A stretch of DNA of 64,000 nt from Mycobacterium bourgelatii (GCF_010723575.1 NZ_BLKZ01000001.1:1426001-1490000); one strand, 5' to 3'; counted from the first letter of the stretch, positions 24,976 through 33,994 are shown. The notes: generated by a model from the letters alone, not told the origin. A program made the numbers and translations.

Positions 24976-25668
24976 ATGACGCTGTACGCGCTATTGCACG
25001 GCGGCCTGCACCGCGGAACTTGCTGGAACGAGGTCGGGGCCGCACTCGGCGCGTTCGGTCATACCGTCGTGGCGCCCGACCTGCCTACGGATGACGACGC
25101 GGCCGGTGCTCTGGACTGGGCGCGCGTGGCGATAGCCGCGATCGACCAGGCAGCGGGCGCACACCCGAAAGATGTCGTAGTCGTCGCGCATTCGATCGCA
25201 GGGTTGTGCGCACCCGTTGTCGCGACGCTGTATCCGGTGCTCAGAATGGTGTTTGTCGGTGGCCTGTTGCCCGTTCCCGGCAGGACGTTCCTCGAAGAAC
25301 TGGCCGCCAACCCCGATGCCATCACATTTCCGGCGCCGGACACCGGCGGTGCCGGACCGTTCGGGTTGACCTGGGAGTCGGTGCGAGAAGGTTTCTACCA
25401 CGACTGCCCGGAGCTGTTGGCGCGGAATGCGTTCGACGAGATGTGTCATCAGGCCTTCACGGTATTCACCGAACGTTGCCCAATCGACCGCTGGCCGGAT
25501 ACGCCGTCGACCTACATCTTGATGCGAGACGACCGCGCGGTGGGGGCGTCGTGGGCGAGGCGGCAGGCCGCCAGGGTGGGTGCCGAAGTTGTCGAAATCG
25601 ATGGCGGCCATTCGCCATTCTTCGCACGCCCAGACGAGCTCACCGACGTAGTGCTCGCAGCTCGCTAA
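24976..25668 (+). CDS. Alpha/beta hydrolase
   Basis: A 230-aa serine hydrolase: LLHGGLHRGTCW oxyanion region, nucleophile Ser73 in VAHSIAGL, Asp near 185 in MRDDRAV, and His212 in DGGHSPFF, so the triad is complete. It resembles small esterases of the MenH/EstC type. It may open an ester or lactone, for instance a BVMO product. Its end overlaps the convergent SDR by four bases. Confidence 0.88.
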   Translation: MTLYALLHGGLHRGTCWNEVGAALGAFGHTVVAPDLPTDDDAAGALDWARVAIAAIDQAAGAHPKDVVVVAHSIAGLCAPVVATLYPVLRMVFVGGLLPVPGRTFLEELAANPDAITFPAPDTGGAGPFGLTWESVREGFYHDCPELLARNAFDEMCHQAFTVFTERCPIDRWPDTPSTYILMRDDRAVGASWARRQAARVGAEVVEIDGGHSPFFARPDELTDVVLAAR

Positions 25669-26504
25669 GCCTGCGACACTCCCACGTCCACGGAAATATC
25701 GGTCGCCGTCACGTATTTCGACTGATCGGATGCCAACCACGCGACTGCATCGGCGATGTCTTCGGGCATAGTGACCACGTTGGGAAGAAGCTGTTTGCCA
25801 AATCCGTATTGCAAGTTCGGATTAGATTCTGCCGCCCGCTGCATCGCGTCGATCATCCCTCCGGTTCCCATCGGCGTCGCAACCGAACCGGGGTGCAGGC
25901 TATTGACGCGGATGTTGTAGCGACCGAGTTCGGCAGCGAAGGAGCGGGTGAGTCCGGTGATTGCGTGCTTGCTTGCGGTGTAGGCCACCATGAACGGCTC
26001 CCATTTCACCCCGGCCGCCGAGCCGATGAGAATGATGGACCCGCCCCGTTCGCCCGCGATGATGTGCTTTGCACCCGCCATGACGGTGTTCCATGTGCCA
26101 ACCAAATTGACGTCGATGGTGTCTTGAAATGCGCGGTGCGTAACCTGATCCCACGGGGCAGGGCAGCAGATTCCTGCATTGGCGACGATGACATCCAGCC
26201 GGCCCAGTTCGGTGACCCCCCGGTCCACGGCCGCGCATAGGCCTTCATGGTCCCGCGTGTCGACGATCGCGGTCACGGCGCGGCGGCCATTGGCGGCAAC
26301 CAGATCCGCGGTTTCCGCGAGGTCTTCCGGGGTGGCCGAATCATAGGGAACGCTGGGCGGCAGGGGACCTGCGATATCCACGAGAATGACGTCGGCGCCT
26401 TCGGAGCTCAATCGGACGGCGTGGGCGCGGCCCTGGCCACGGGCGGCGCCGGTAATGAGCGCGACTTTGTCGGTGAGGTCTGACACACGCGTACGGTACA
26501 CCAT
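25665..26504 (-). CDS. Mycofactocin-type SDR oxidoreductase
   Basis: A 279-aa SDR with TGAARGQGRAHAVRL, the ATPEDLAETADLV insertion, LDVIVANAGI, GSAAG and YTASK. The insertion and the Q in the glycine motif match the mycofactocin-coupled SDR family, which holds non-exchangeable NAD and passes electrons to mycofactocin. It is an alcohol dehydrogenase for a secondary or allylic alcohol by analogy. Its promoter gap (26505-26606) carries two motif 2 palindromes. Confidence 0.9.
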   Translation of the reverse strand: MVYRTRVSDLTDKVALITGAARGQGRAHAVRLSSEGADVILVDIAGPLPPSVPYDSATPEDLAETADLVAANGRRAVTAIVDTRDHEGLCAAVDRGVTELGRLDVIVANAGICCPAPWDQVTHRAFQDTIDVNLVGTWNTVMAGAKHIIAGERGGSIILIGSAAGVKWEPFMVAYTASKHAITGLTRSFAAELGRYNIRVNSLHPGSVATPMGTGGMIDAMQRAAESNPNLQYGFGKQLLPNVVTMPEDIADAVAWLASDQSKYVTATDISVDVGVSQA

Positions 26505-26516
26505 CTCCCGAGCGCT

Positions 26517-26532
26517 GAGAATGTTGCTTCCG
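26517..26532. promoter_or_regulatory. Degenerate motif 2 site GAGAATGTTGCTTCCG
   Basis: A GAGAA-N6-TTCCG arrangement just upstream of the mycofactocin-type SDR. The right arm is degenerate. It is paired with the better site at 26539. Confidence 0.4.
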
Positions 26533-26538
26533 CCTGCT

Positions 26539-26554
26539 GAGAACGGGGATTCTG
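26539..26554. promoter_or_regulatory. Motif 2 site GAGAACGGGGATTCTG
   Basis: A 16-bp inverted repeat with one mismatch to GAGAAY-N4-RTTCTC, 35 bases upstream of the mycofactocin-type SDR start. Confidence 0.6.
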
Positions 26555-26606
26555 CGCGACTGGTAGGACGACTTTAAACACGCTTACCGGCACCGTATTT
26601 CGGGCC

Positions 26607-28220
26607 TTAGCGTTCTGCCAGCAGTCCAGTGAGCTGCTGCGCGAGTTCTGACTTCTTGACCTTGCCGGTCGCGGTGAACGGAAGATCCTGCTTGGCCGCT
26701 ACCCAGATGAATTTCGGCACCTTGTACGCAGACAAGCTGTCTCGCAGTTGTGATCGCAGCGCTTCGGCGTCAAGCGTCGCGTTGCCACGCGGTACCACCG
26801 CAGCGGCGACGACCGTTCCGTCGTTGGGGTGTTCTGCGCCGACGACGTATGCCTCGAGCACGCCCTCGCATTCGAGCAACGCGAGTTCGACCTCGCTGGG
26901 CGTGACGTTGGTGCCACCGCCGGTCTTGATCAGGTCACCCAGCCGACCCGTGAAGGTTATCCAGCCGTCGTCGTAGCCGATGCCGCAATCGCCGGTGCGG
27001 TAATAGCCGTCCGGGGTGAAAACCTCTTCGCGCTCGAGCTTGTGTAGGCGCTGCATCAGGGAGTACCCGCGGACCCAAATCTCGCCGCGGGTGCCGTTCG
27101 GGACTGGCTGTCCGGTGTCGGGGTCGACGATGAGGTGACTGAGTCCCTCAACCGGCACCCCTCCGGTCTCACATCGGTCAGCCGGCTGGGGCAAATACGG
27201 GTCGACGCCGATGTGGTTGCCGCATAGTTCGGTCATGCCTAGCGCATTCGGACCCTGCGGACGACGCTCGGGCGGCACCATTGCGGGCATGCTGGTGCGT
27301 TGTACCGAACTCAGGTCGCGCTGGGCGAACTCAGGTTGTTCGGCAAGCGTCTTACCCTGCTGCGGCCAGCCCAACGTGATGGTCGCCCGATAGCGCTCGA
27401 TGAGTTCGAGAGCCTCCGCCGGTTCGAACGCCGGCTGGGTGACGAGGGTTGCACCGTGGTGCAGCACCGCGTGCAAACCGGTGATCAACCCTCCTACCCA
27501 GAAGAACGGCATGGCGGTGAACATCACCTCGTCATGCTTGACGCCGTAGGCGAAGGTCAGGTTGTAGGTATGGCGGACCAATGCGCCTTGGGTGTGGACC
27601 GGGCCTTTCGGATCCCCGGTACTACCCGAGGTGTAGATGATCGTCACCTCGTCGGCCGGTGTCACACAGGACTCGACGTCGACGAGAAAGTCAGCCTCGC
27701 TGCCCGACAGGGTGCCATCGGTGGTCAGCGTCGTCGTCCACCTCCGAGAGGACGGCCCCTGCACCGCGATCGTGCGCAGGAAAGGAGCCTGGGACACGGC
27801 AATACGTCCCGGTTCGCGCTGATCGGCCAGTCCCGGTAGTGCCTCCTCGAGCCTGGCCAGGAAGTCGTGGTTGCGAAAAGTCGGCCACGCCAGAATGGCT
27901 CGAAGATCGGCATGGCGGGCGGTCCAGCCTAACTCGGAAGCCTTGTGGAAGGTGTTGAGTGGGACGGCGACTGCACCGATACGAGTTGCGGCGAACCAGG
28001 CCAGCGCCCAGTCAACGCTGTTGGGCATCAAGATGCCAACATGATCACCTTTGCCGATGCCCTGCGACAGCAGAGCGGTCGCCAATACGGCTGAGCGCTT
28101 GTCGAGAGAGTTGTAGGTCAACTCCTGCCCATCGGCGATGAGAAAAACCTTGTCCCCGAATCGCGCCGCGGAGGACCTCACCAATGCAGGAATCGTCGGC
28201 CGGATATCCGGGAAGGGCAT
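26607..28220 (-). CDS. Acyl-CoA ligase (AMP-forming)
   Basis: A 537-aa ANL-superfamily ligase. It has the AMP-binding loop YTSGSTGDPKG, MTELCG, a YYRTGDCG hinge and a C-terminal lysine motif (PFTATGKVKKSEL). It would convert a carboxylic acid intermediate to its CoA thioester for beta-oxidation. The start is the ATG at 28220. It is divergent from the CoA-transferase/P450 operon with two motif 2 palindromes in the 126-bp gap. The fatty-acyl or side-chain acid specificity cannot be read from sequence. Confidence 0.92.
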   Translation of the reverse strand: MPFPDIRPTIPALVRSSAARFGDKVFLIADGQELTYNSLDKRSAVLATALLSQGIGKGDHVGILMPNSVDWALAWFAATRIGAVAVPLNTFHKASELGWTARHADLRAILAWPTFRNHDFLARLEEALPGLADQREPGRIAVSQAPFLRTIAVQGPSSRRWTTTLTTDGTLSGSEADFLVDVESCVTPADEVTIIYTSGSTGDPKGPVHTQGALVRHTYNLTFAYGVKHDEVMFTAMPFFWVGGLITGLHAVLHHGATLVTQPAFEPAEALELIERYRATITLGWPQQGKTLAEQPEFAQRDLSSVQRTSMPAMVPPERRPQGPNALGMTELCGNHIGVDPYLPQPADRCETGGVPVEGLSHLIVDPDTGQPVPNGTRGEIWVRGYSLMQRLHKLEREEVFTPDGYYRTGDCGIGYDDGWITFTGRLGDLIKTGGGTNVTPSEVELALLECEGVLEAYVVGAEHPNDGTVVAAAVVPRGNATLDAEALRSQLRDSLSAYKVPKFIWVAAKQDLPFTATGKVKKSELAQQLTGLLAER

Positions 28221-28251
28221 ATCCGCAGGATAGTTGCCTTCCTGAATACGT

Positions 28252-28267
28252 GAGAACCCTGGTTCTC
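28252..28267. promoter_or_regulatory. Motif 2 site GAGAACCCTGGTTCTC
   Basis: A perfect-arm 16-bp inverted repeat 32 bases upstream of the acyl-CoA ligase start. Confidence 0.7.
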
Positions 28268-28326
28268 GGGCGGTCTAGCCGGGCGGCTGTCTGGGCGTCC
28301 GCAGGGGGCGGCGGCTACGATCGGGT

Positions 28327-28342
28327 TAGAACCGTCATTCTC
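28327..28342. promoter_or_regulatory. Motif 2 site TAGAACCGTCATTCTC
   Basis: A one-mismatch motif 2 site directly upstream of the CoA-transferase frame, in the same divergent gap as 28252-28267. Confidence 0.65.
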
Positions 28343-28346
28343 AATA

Positions 28347-29579
28347 TTGGAGGGCAACATTTCCGGCGACAAAGTACTCAGCGGAGTCCGCGTTTTGGAA
28401 GTTGCCGCATGGACATTCGTGCCCTCGGCCGGTGCTGTGCTGGCGGAATGGGGGGCGGAGGTCATCAAGGTCGAGCCGCGCGACGGAGGGGATCCGCAGC
28501 GGGGGCTGGTCACCATGGGCATCGTGGACGCGGGCGGCGGCACCGTCAACTACATGATCGAGATACCGAACCGAGGCAAGAAATCCATCGGGGTCGACCT
28601 GTCTACGCCCGGTGGTCAAGAGGTCGTCCGCAAACTCGCCGCGACGTGTGATGTCTTTCTGACCAGTTATCTGCCCAGTCGCCGTAAGAAGTTGGGCATC
28701 GACGTTGATGACATCCGCGCCGCGAACCCCAACATCGTTTATGTGCGGGGTTCGGGCCATGGTCCAAAGGGGCCTGACGCCAACAAACCAGGCTATGACG
28801 GCGTCTCCTACTGGGCTCGTGGCGGTATCGCCCACGTTCTAACTGAGGACGCCGACGAGCTGGTGCGGTCTCGGCCCGCGTTCGGCGATCTGCTTGGGGG
28901 AATGACCATCGCCGGCGGAATCGCCGCGGCGTTGTACAAGAAGGCGACTACCGGGAAAGGTTCCATTGTCGACGTCTCGCTGCTGGGACTTGCGGCCTGG
29001 AACCTCAGCCCTGACGTCGCCGTCAGCCAAATACACGGCGGTAGCGCGATCCCGAAGTTCGGCCACGCCGACGCACCGAATCCACTCGTGGGGACGTACC
29101 GAACCAAGGACGGCCGCTACGTGCAACTCATGATGCTGCAACTGGACAAGTTTTATCCCGAGGCGATGCGCGCCATCGGCCTGCCAGAGCTGATCGAGGA
29201 CAGTCGATTCGCCACCCCCGCAGCACGATTCGAAAACCGCGTTGAGCTCATCTCACTCATGGACCAGGCGTTCGCGCAGCGCACGCTGGCCGAGTGGCGG
29301 GAGCAGTTGGCGAACCTTTTCGGTGCGTGGGGAATCGTCCAGACGCCGGGAGAGCTGTGCCAGGACCCAGCGGTGACCGCCAACGGCTATGTCGCACAGA
29401 CCACCACAATGAACGGTGCTCCTTTTGCGCTTCCTACCAACCCGGTCCAGTTCGACGAACAGTCCGTCGTTCCTCCCGGGGCGCCCGAACATGGCCAACA
29501 TACCGAAGAGGTGTTGATGGACGCGGGTCTGGACTGGGACACCATCATGGAATACAAGGAATCCGGAGCGATCCTGTGA
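28347..29579 (+). CDS. CaiB/BaiF-type (class III) CoA-transferase
   Basis: A CoA-transferase of up to 410 aa with LSGVRVLEVAAWTFVPSAG near the start, AEVIKVEP, and the predicted catalytic Asp in GKGSIVDVSLLG. It moves CoA between carboxylic acids, or may act as a racemase like Mcr. The start is uncertain: TTG at 28347 has no ribosome site, whereas a GGAGGG at 28349-28354 is well placed for an unusual ATT at 28359, where homologous proteins also seem to begin (SGDKVLSG). It overlaps the P450 start by four bases (GTGA). Confidence 0.9.
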   Translation: MEGNISGDKVLSGVRVLEVAAWTFVPSAGAVLAEWGAEVIKVEPRDGGDPQRGLVTMGIVDAGGGTVNYMIEIPNRGKKSIGVDLSTPGGQEVVRKLAATCDVFLTSYLPSRRKKLGIDVDDIRAANPNIVYVRGSGHGPKGPDANKPGYDGVSYWARGGIAHVLTEDADELVRSRPAFGDLLGGMTIAGGIAAALYKKATTGKGSIVDVSLLGLAAWNLSPDVAVSQIHGGSAIPKFGHADAPNPLVGTYRTKDGRYVQLMMLQLDKFYPEAMRAIGLPELIEDSRFATPAARFENRVELISLMDQAFAQRTLAEWREQLANLFGAWGIVQTPGELCQDPAVTANGYVAQTTTMNGAPFALPTNPVQFDEQSVVPPGAPEHGQHTEEVLMDAGLDWDTIMEYKESGAIL

Positions 29580-30811
29580 GTGCGACGTTTCCGGGTGCCG
29601 TATCGAATGAGCCCCTGGAGTTCGATCCCTTTTCGGATGACTTCTTCAACGGAGCGTTTGACACATACCGGCGGCTGCGGGATGAAGCGCCGGTGTATTA
29701 CAACGAGAAATGGGACTTTTGGGCACTGACCCGCTACGAAGACGTGGCACCCGCGACCAAGGACTACGAAACGTTTTCCTCGGCAAAGGGCGCAACGCTG
29801 GACATGGTGAAGGCGCACGACGACGCGATCCCGGTGCCGAAGGTGATCATCTCCATGGATCCGCCCGAGCATCAGAAGATGCGCAGACTGGTGAGCAATG
29901 TGTTCACCCCGCGCGCCATCGCTGCGTTGGAAGACATGGTGCGCGAGAAGGTCTACGAACGCATCGATGCCCTGGATCCCCGGTCCTTCGATGTGGTTGC
30001 GGACTTTTCGGCGCTGTTTCCGAATGAGGTCATCACGACCATGCTCGGGGTGCCCAAGGCGGACCGTGACCAGATTCGGCTCTGGCTCGATCTCCTCCTG
30101 GAGCGTCATCCGGGTGAAATTGCCACTACGCCAGCGGGTTACGAAGCTTCGGTGAAGACCGGGATCTACTACTACAAACTGGTTCAGCAACGGCGTGCCG
30201 AACCACAGGACGACATGATCAGTCGGCTCATCGAGACAGAGATAGAACGTGATGGCCAGATCGAAAAGCTCACCGATGTGGACATCACCGGATTCGCCAC
30301 CATGTTAGGCGGAGCCGGCGCCGAAACTGTGACCAAGCTGGTCGGCAACGCCATGGTCGCGTTCGCCGACTTCCCGGATCAGTGGCAGAGGTTGCGGGAC
30401 GACCGGAGCAAGATCCCGGCAGCGATCGAAGAGTTGTTGCGTTACGAGGCCCCGTCTCAATACCAAGTGCGCACTGCCACCCGCGATGTGACGTTGCACG
30501 GCACCACTATTCCGGCGGGCAGCGCGGTGCTGCTGGTAACGGGTTCGGCGACGCGCGATGAACGGATGTTTGATGACCCCGACCGGTTGGACATCGATCG
30601 GGAACGCCGGATGGGTTTCAATCTGGCGTTCGGGTACGGGGTGCACAGCTGTCTAGGTGCCGCCTTGGCGCGGATGGAGAGCCGTATCGCGCTTGGCGCG
30701 TTGTTGGATCTCATTCCCGAATATGAAGTCGATCGCAGCGGGCTGCGCCGGGTGGCGATGTCCAACGTGTGCGGTTGGGCCAACGTACCCGTCCGCAAAC
30801 TCGGCGACTGA
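29576..30811 (+). CDS. Cytochrome P450
   Basis: A 411-aa P450: I-helix GGAGAETVTK, E-x2-R in EELLRYE and haem ligand Cys359 in FGYGVHSCLG. The GTG at 29576 overlaps the CoA-transferase stop (GTGA), which excludes the longer frame. It is co-transcribed with the CoA-transferase under the motif 2 sites. Acting next to CoA-handling genes, it could hydroxylate a CoA-linked or free side chain. It ends two bases from the convergent igr-like operon. Confidence 0.92.
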   Translation: MSATFPGAVSNEPLEFDPFSDDFFNGAFDTYRRLRDEAPVYYNEKWDFWALTRYEDVAPATKDYETFSSAKGATLDMVKAHDDAIPVPKVIISMDPPEHQKMRRLVSNVFTPRAIAALEDMVREKVYERIDALDPRSFDVVADFSALFPNEVITTMLGVPKADRDQIRLWLDLLLERHPGEIATTPAGYEASVKTGIYYYKLVQQRRAEPQDDMISRLIETEIERDGQIEKLTDVDITGFATMLGGAGAETVTKLVGNAMVAFADFPDQWQRLRDDRSKIPAAIEELLRYEAPSQYQVRTATRDVTLHGTTIPAGSAVLLVTGSATRDERMFDDPDRLDIDRERRMGFNLAFGYGVHSCLGAALARMESRIALGALLDLIPEYEVDRSGLRRVAMSNVCGWANVPVRKLGD

Positions 30812-30812
30812 C

Positions 30813-31991
30813 TCAGCGGTCGGGGGCGAGAATCAGACCGCTGGTCGGCACCCCGGTGCCCGAGGTGACAAGCACATGCTCGACGTTGTCCACCTGGTTG
30901 TGCGACGTACCCCGGATTTGACGAACGCCCTCCGTGATTCCGTTCATGCCGTGGATATACGCCTCGCCGAGCAACCCGCCGTTGGTGTTGATCGGCATGC
31001 GACCCCCGATCGACAACTCTTCGACCGAGACGAAATCCTTGGCTTCGCCCCGACCACAGAAACCCAACTCCTCAAGTTGGGTGAAGACGAACGGCGTGAA
31101 GTGATCGTAGAGAAATGCCGTGGAGATGTCCTGCGGTTTGAGGCCGGAGTCGCGCCATAGCTTGTTGCCGACGACGCCCATCTCCGGCAACCCGGTGATG
31201 TCGTCACGGTAATAACTCGTCATCACCTCGCCGTCGTAGGCCGCGCCCTGTGCTGCCGCGGTGATGACGGCGGGAGGCTTGGCGAGGTCGCGTGCGCGTT
31301 CGACACTGGTAACGACCAGCGCAACGCCGCCATCGCTTTCCTGGCAGCAGTCCAGCAATCTGAGCACCGGTTCGATGATCCAGCGCGAGTTCTGGTGTTG
31401 TTCAAGGGTTATCGGCTTGCCATAGAACCAGGCATCGGGGTTGTTGGCGGCGTGCTTACGGTCGATGACGGATATTTTGCCGAAATCGGCATTGGTCACA
31501 CCGTATGTCGTCATGTAACGCTGTGCGTGCAGCGCAACCCAGGCGGCGGGCGTCATGAACCCGAACGGTGCGTAGGGGGCCATCCACAGCGGAGTCACCC
31601 CGGGCTGGCGCCCCGCTCCGCCGAACCGAAGTCCGGAGCGCTCGTTGAACGCTCGGTAGCAGACCACCGCTTCGGCGACTCCCGTCGCGACCGCCATCGC
31701 GGCCTGCAGCACCGTGCCCGCCGCAGCTCCGCCACCGTGCGGCACTCTGGTGAAGAACGTCAGGTCCTTGATGCCGACGTTGCGCGCGACCTCGATCTCC
31801 TCGTTGTCGTCGACGGAGAAGGTGACCATGCCATCGATGTCGCTCGGCCGCAGCCCGGCGTCATTGATTGCGGCTTTTACCGCTTCGCAGGCCAGTTGCA
31901 TCTCGCTTCGGCCGGATTCTTTGGAGAATTCCGTTTGACCGATCCCGACCAGTGCGGTCTTGCCGCCGATACCCTGGCTAGCCCGTGTCAT
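30813..31991 (-). CDS. Ltp2-like thiolase-fold aldolase / lipid-transfer protein
   Basis: A 392-aa thiolase-superfamily protein of the SCP-x/Ltp branch with VGIGQTEFSK, the YDHFTPFV segment and NTNGGLLGEAYIHGMNG. It lacks the usual thiolase cysteine context. In the cholesterol pathway, Ltp2 with the DUF35 part of ChsH2 performs a retro-aldol cleavage of the side chain. Here the DUF35 gene is 1.6 kb upstream in the same operon, and the order of genes parallels igr. It is therefore likely the final carbon-carbon cleavage enzyme. It overlaps the ChsH1-like gene by four bases. Confidence 0.9.
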   Translation of the reverse strand: MTRASQGIGGKTALVGIGQTEFSKESGRSEMQLACEAVKAAINDAGLRPSDIDGMVTFSVDDNEEIEVARNVGIKDLTFFTRVPHGGGAAAGTVLQAAMAVATGVAEAVVCYRAFNERSGLRFGGAGRQPGVTPLWMAPYAPFGFMTPAAWVALHAQRYMTTYGVTNADFGKISVIDRKHAANNPDAWFYGKPITLEQHQNSRWIIEPVLRLLDCCQESDGGVALVVTSVERARDLAKPPAVITAAAQGAAYDGEVMTSYYRDDITGLPEMGVVGNKLWRDSGLKPQDISTAFLYDHFTPFVFTQLEELGFCGRGEAKDFVSVEELSIGGRMPINTNGGLLGEAYIHGMNGITEGVRQIRGTSHNQVDNVEHVLVTSGTGVPTSGLILAPDR

Positions 31992-32452
31992 GCATCCACA
32001 CCTTCGAGCAGGCTCAGCACTGCGGTACCGGTCGCGTGATCGCCGAGGCTGTTGGTGCTTCTGAAGGTAACTTCAACCAGGCCTTCGCCATTCGCAGTCG
32101 ATTTGCCGGTGACGCTCCCGGTGAAGCGCAATGGATCGTTCGGGTAGGCGGGAACGCCAAGGCGAATGGAGAGCTTCTTGATCATTGCTTCCGGGCCCGC
32201 CCAGTCGTTCAGGAACTTCACGCACAGACCGTTCGTGGTCAGGATGTTAAGGAAAATATCCTTTGAGCCTTGGGAATTGGCGAAGTCGCGGTCATGGTGG
32301 ACCGGCATGTAGTCCCGCGACGCGATGGCGCCGGCGACAATCAGCGTCGTGGTCACCGGAACCTCCAACGGAGTGACTTCGTCGCCCACCTGCACGGCGT
32401 TCCATGCGAGTGTGCGGGTGCGGTCGACGGTGCCAACAGCGCGGTCAGTCAT
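31988..32452 (-). CDS. ChsH1-like MaoC-type enoyl-CoA hydratase subunit
   Basis: A 154-aa hotdog protein. SRDYMPVHHDRDFANSQGSK, then the DIF-x-NILT, DWAGP, LRLGVP and LGDH-x-T segments, match ChsH1 (Rv3541c) of the M. tuberculosis igr operon as I remember it. ChsH1 pairs with the MaoC half of ChsH2 to hydrate a short-side-chain enoyl-CoA steroid. The Asp-His motif (S-R-D-Y-x-P-V-H-H-D) is present. It has about 25 more N-terminal residues than ChsH1. It overlaps the acyl-CoA dehydrogenase gene by eight bases and the Ltp2-like gene by four. Confidence 0.92.
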   Translation of the reverse strand: MTDRAVGTVDRTRTLAWNAVQVGDEVTPLEVPVTTTLIVAGAIASRDYMPVHHDRDFANSQGSKDIFLNILTTNGLCVKFLNDWAGPEAMIKKLSIRLGVPAYPNDPLRFTGSVTGKSTANGEGLVEVTFRSTNSLGDHATGTAVLSLLEGVDA

Positions 32453-33554
32453 TTGCTTCCTTTCGGTATCCTGCGCCCAGGCGAGCTAGTTGCTGCGAGG
32501 CCGATCCCAGCGCGAGCTCGTTCTCTTTGGCCCACAGGAAATATCGGTGCAGCGGATAGGTGACATCGATTCCGATGCCGCCGTGTACCTGCTGTGCCGA
32601 CGCGACGACTCGTGCGCCGGCCTCAGCGGCCCAGAACTTCGCGATCCCGGCCTCGCGCGTTGCCGATCGGCCCTTGGCGATCAGCCACGCGGCGTGCCAG
32701 GTGGTCCAGCGAATCGCCTCCACATCGATGAAGGCGTCGGCCAGCCGTTGTTGAACGGCCTGGAATGAGCCGATCGGGCGGCCGAACTGTTCGCGTTGGC
32801 TGGTGTACGACGCGGCGAGCTTGAGTGCCCGCTCGGTGACGCCGACCTGGATGGCACACAGCCCGACGAGTGCCCGAGTGTAGAGGGCTTCGACGGCGTC
32901 CGTGCCGCTCGTGTCGAGGCGGCGTCCTCGGGCGCCGGTGAATTCGACATCGGCATAGGGCTCCGCGTTGGTGGTGCGCACGGGGTGGACATCGACACCG
33001 TCGCTGGTCGTATCGACGACGAACAGGCCTGGGCCGTCATCGGTTTGAGCCGATACGACGATTGCTGCGGCCAGTTGCGCGGCGGGAACGAGGTCCTTGG
33101 TGCCGTCAATCCGCCACACGTCGGCATCGGCGCGGGCAACGGTGCGCGGGCTGGCTGGATCGGAGTTGCTCGGTTCGGTGAGCGCGCTTGTCAAGATCGT
33201 ACTGCCGTTTACCACTCCGGGCAGATATTGCTGCTGTAATGCCGAATCCCCATGCCGCGCAATCGTGTCCGCACCTAGGACCAGTGTCGGGTAGACGGGT
33301 ACCGGCGCGACGCTCCAACCGACCTCGGAGAGTAGGACGCCTAGTTCCAGGAAGCTGCCGCCGCTACCGCCGACCGATTCCGGCAATGCGATTCCGAGTA
33401 GATCCGAGGAAGCCAGTTCACCCCAGAGGTCGGGGTCGTATCGATTCTCGCGCGATTCCAGGTCGGTGAGATGTTCCGGCGTGGCGCGGTGCTCGAACAG
33501 TTGGCGGGCGACCTTGCCTACGGTCTCTTGTTCTTCGGTAAAGGAGAAGTCCAT
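32445..33554 (-). CDS. Acyl-CoA dehydrogenase (FadE29/ChsE2-like subunit)
   Basis: A 369-aa FAD acyl-CoA dehydrogenase: N-terminal FTEEQETVGKVARQLFEHRA, REQFGRPIGSFQAVQQ and VHGGIGIDVTYPLHRYFLW, the last typical of FadE29-type subunits. In the igr pathway ChsE1 and ChsE2 form an alpha2beta2 enzyme. The partner here is probably 34557-35744. It would desaturate the CoA-linked side chain to feed the ChsH1/ChsH2-like hydratase. Confidence 0.9.
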   Translation of the reverse strand: MDFSFTEEQETVGKVARQLFEHRATPEHLTDLESRENRYDPDLWGELASSDLLGIALPESVGGSGGSFLELGVLLSEVGWSVAPVPVYPTLVLGADTIARHGDSALQQQYLPGVVNGSTILTSALTEPSNSDPASPRTVARADADVWRIDGTKDLVPAAQLAAAIVVSAQTDDGPGLFVVDTTSDGVDVHPVRTTNAEPYADVEFTGARGRRLDTSGTDAVEALYTRALVGLCAIQVGVTERALKLAASYTSQREQFGRPIGSFQAVQQRLADAFIDVEAIRWTTWHAAWLIAKGRSATREAGIAKFWAAEAGARVVASAQQVHGGIGIDVTYPLHRYFLWAKENELALGSASQQLARLGAGYRKEAND

Positions 33555-33580
33555 GTTCTCTCGATGTTCGCTGCTGCTGG

Positions 33581-33994
33581 TCAGCGGGCGGGCCGGAATT
33601 GATGGAGCACTAGTTCTTTGCCGCTGGGGATGGCTTCGAATTTTTCGTAGAAGACTTCGACGGGCATGCCGACCTCGATCGCTTCCGGTTCGATATCGCA
33701 GAGGTTCGAGACGATGCGTACCCCCTCATCGAGTTCGATGAGTGCGACAACGTAGGGGTATTGGATGAACGGAAGCGGTGGGTACTTTGGCATCACGAAG
33801 CTGTACACGGTTCCGCGGCCTGACGATTCGATGGGATCCCATTTCAAGGACTGGCAGTTCCCACACATCGGACGTGGCGGCACCCGCAGGGTGCCGCAGT
33901 CCGCGCACCGCTGGATGAGTAGCTTGTGGTCTGCCAGACCGGACCAGAAAAACTCGGTGTCCGGGCTTATCGTGGGCGCAAGTCGACTGGCCAT
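33581..33994 (-). CDS. DUF35 OB-fold zinc protein (C-terminal half of ChsH2, separate gene)
   Basis: A 137-aa protein: SPDTEFFWSGLADHKLLIQR helix, zinc ribbon C-x2-C-x10-C-x2-C, then an OB fold (GRGTVYSFVMPKYPP, YVVALIELDEGVRIVSN). It corresponds to the C-terminal DUF35 domain of ChsH2, which partners Ltp2 in aldol cleavage. Here it is a separate gene starting on the last base of the MaoC-half stop (TGATG). All four zinc cysteines are kept. It is co-transcribed with the Ltp2-like gene. Confidence 0.92.
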   Translation of the reverse strand: MASRLAPTISPDTEFFWSGLADHKLLIQRCADCGTLRVPPRPMCGNCQSLKWDPIESSGRGTVYSFVMPKYPPLPFIQYPYVVALIELDEGVRIVSNLCDIEPEAIEVGMPVEVFYEKFEAIPSGKELVLHQFRPAR

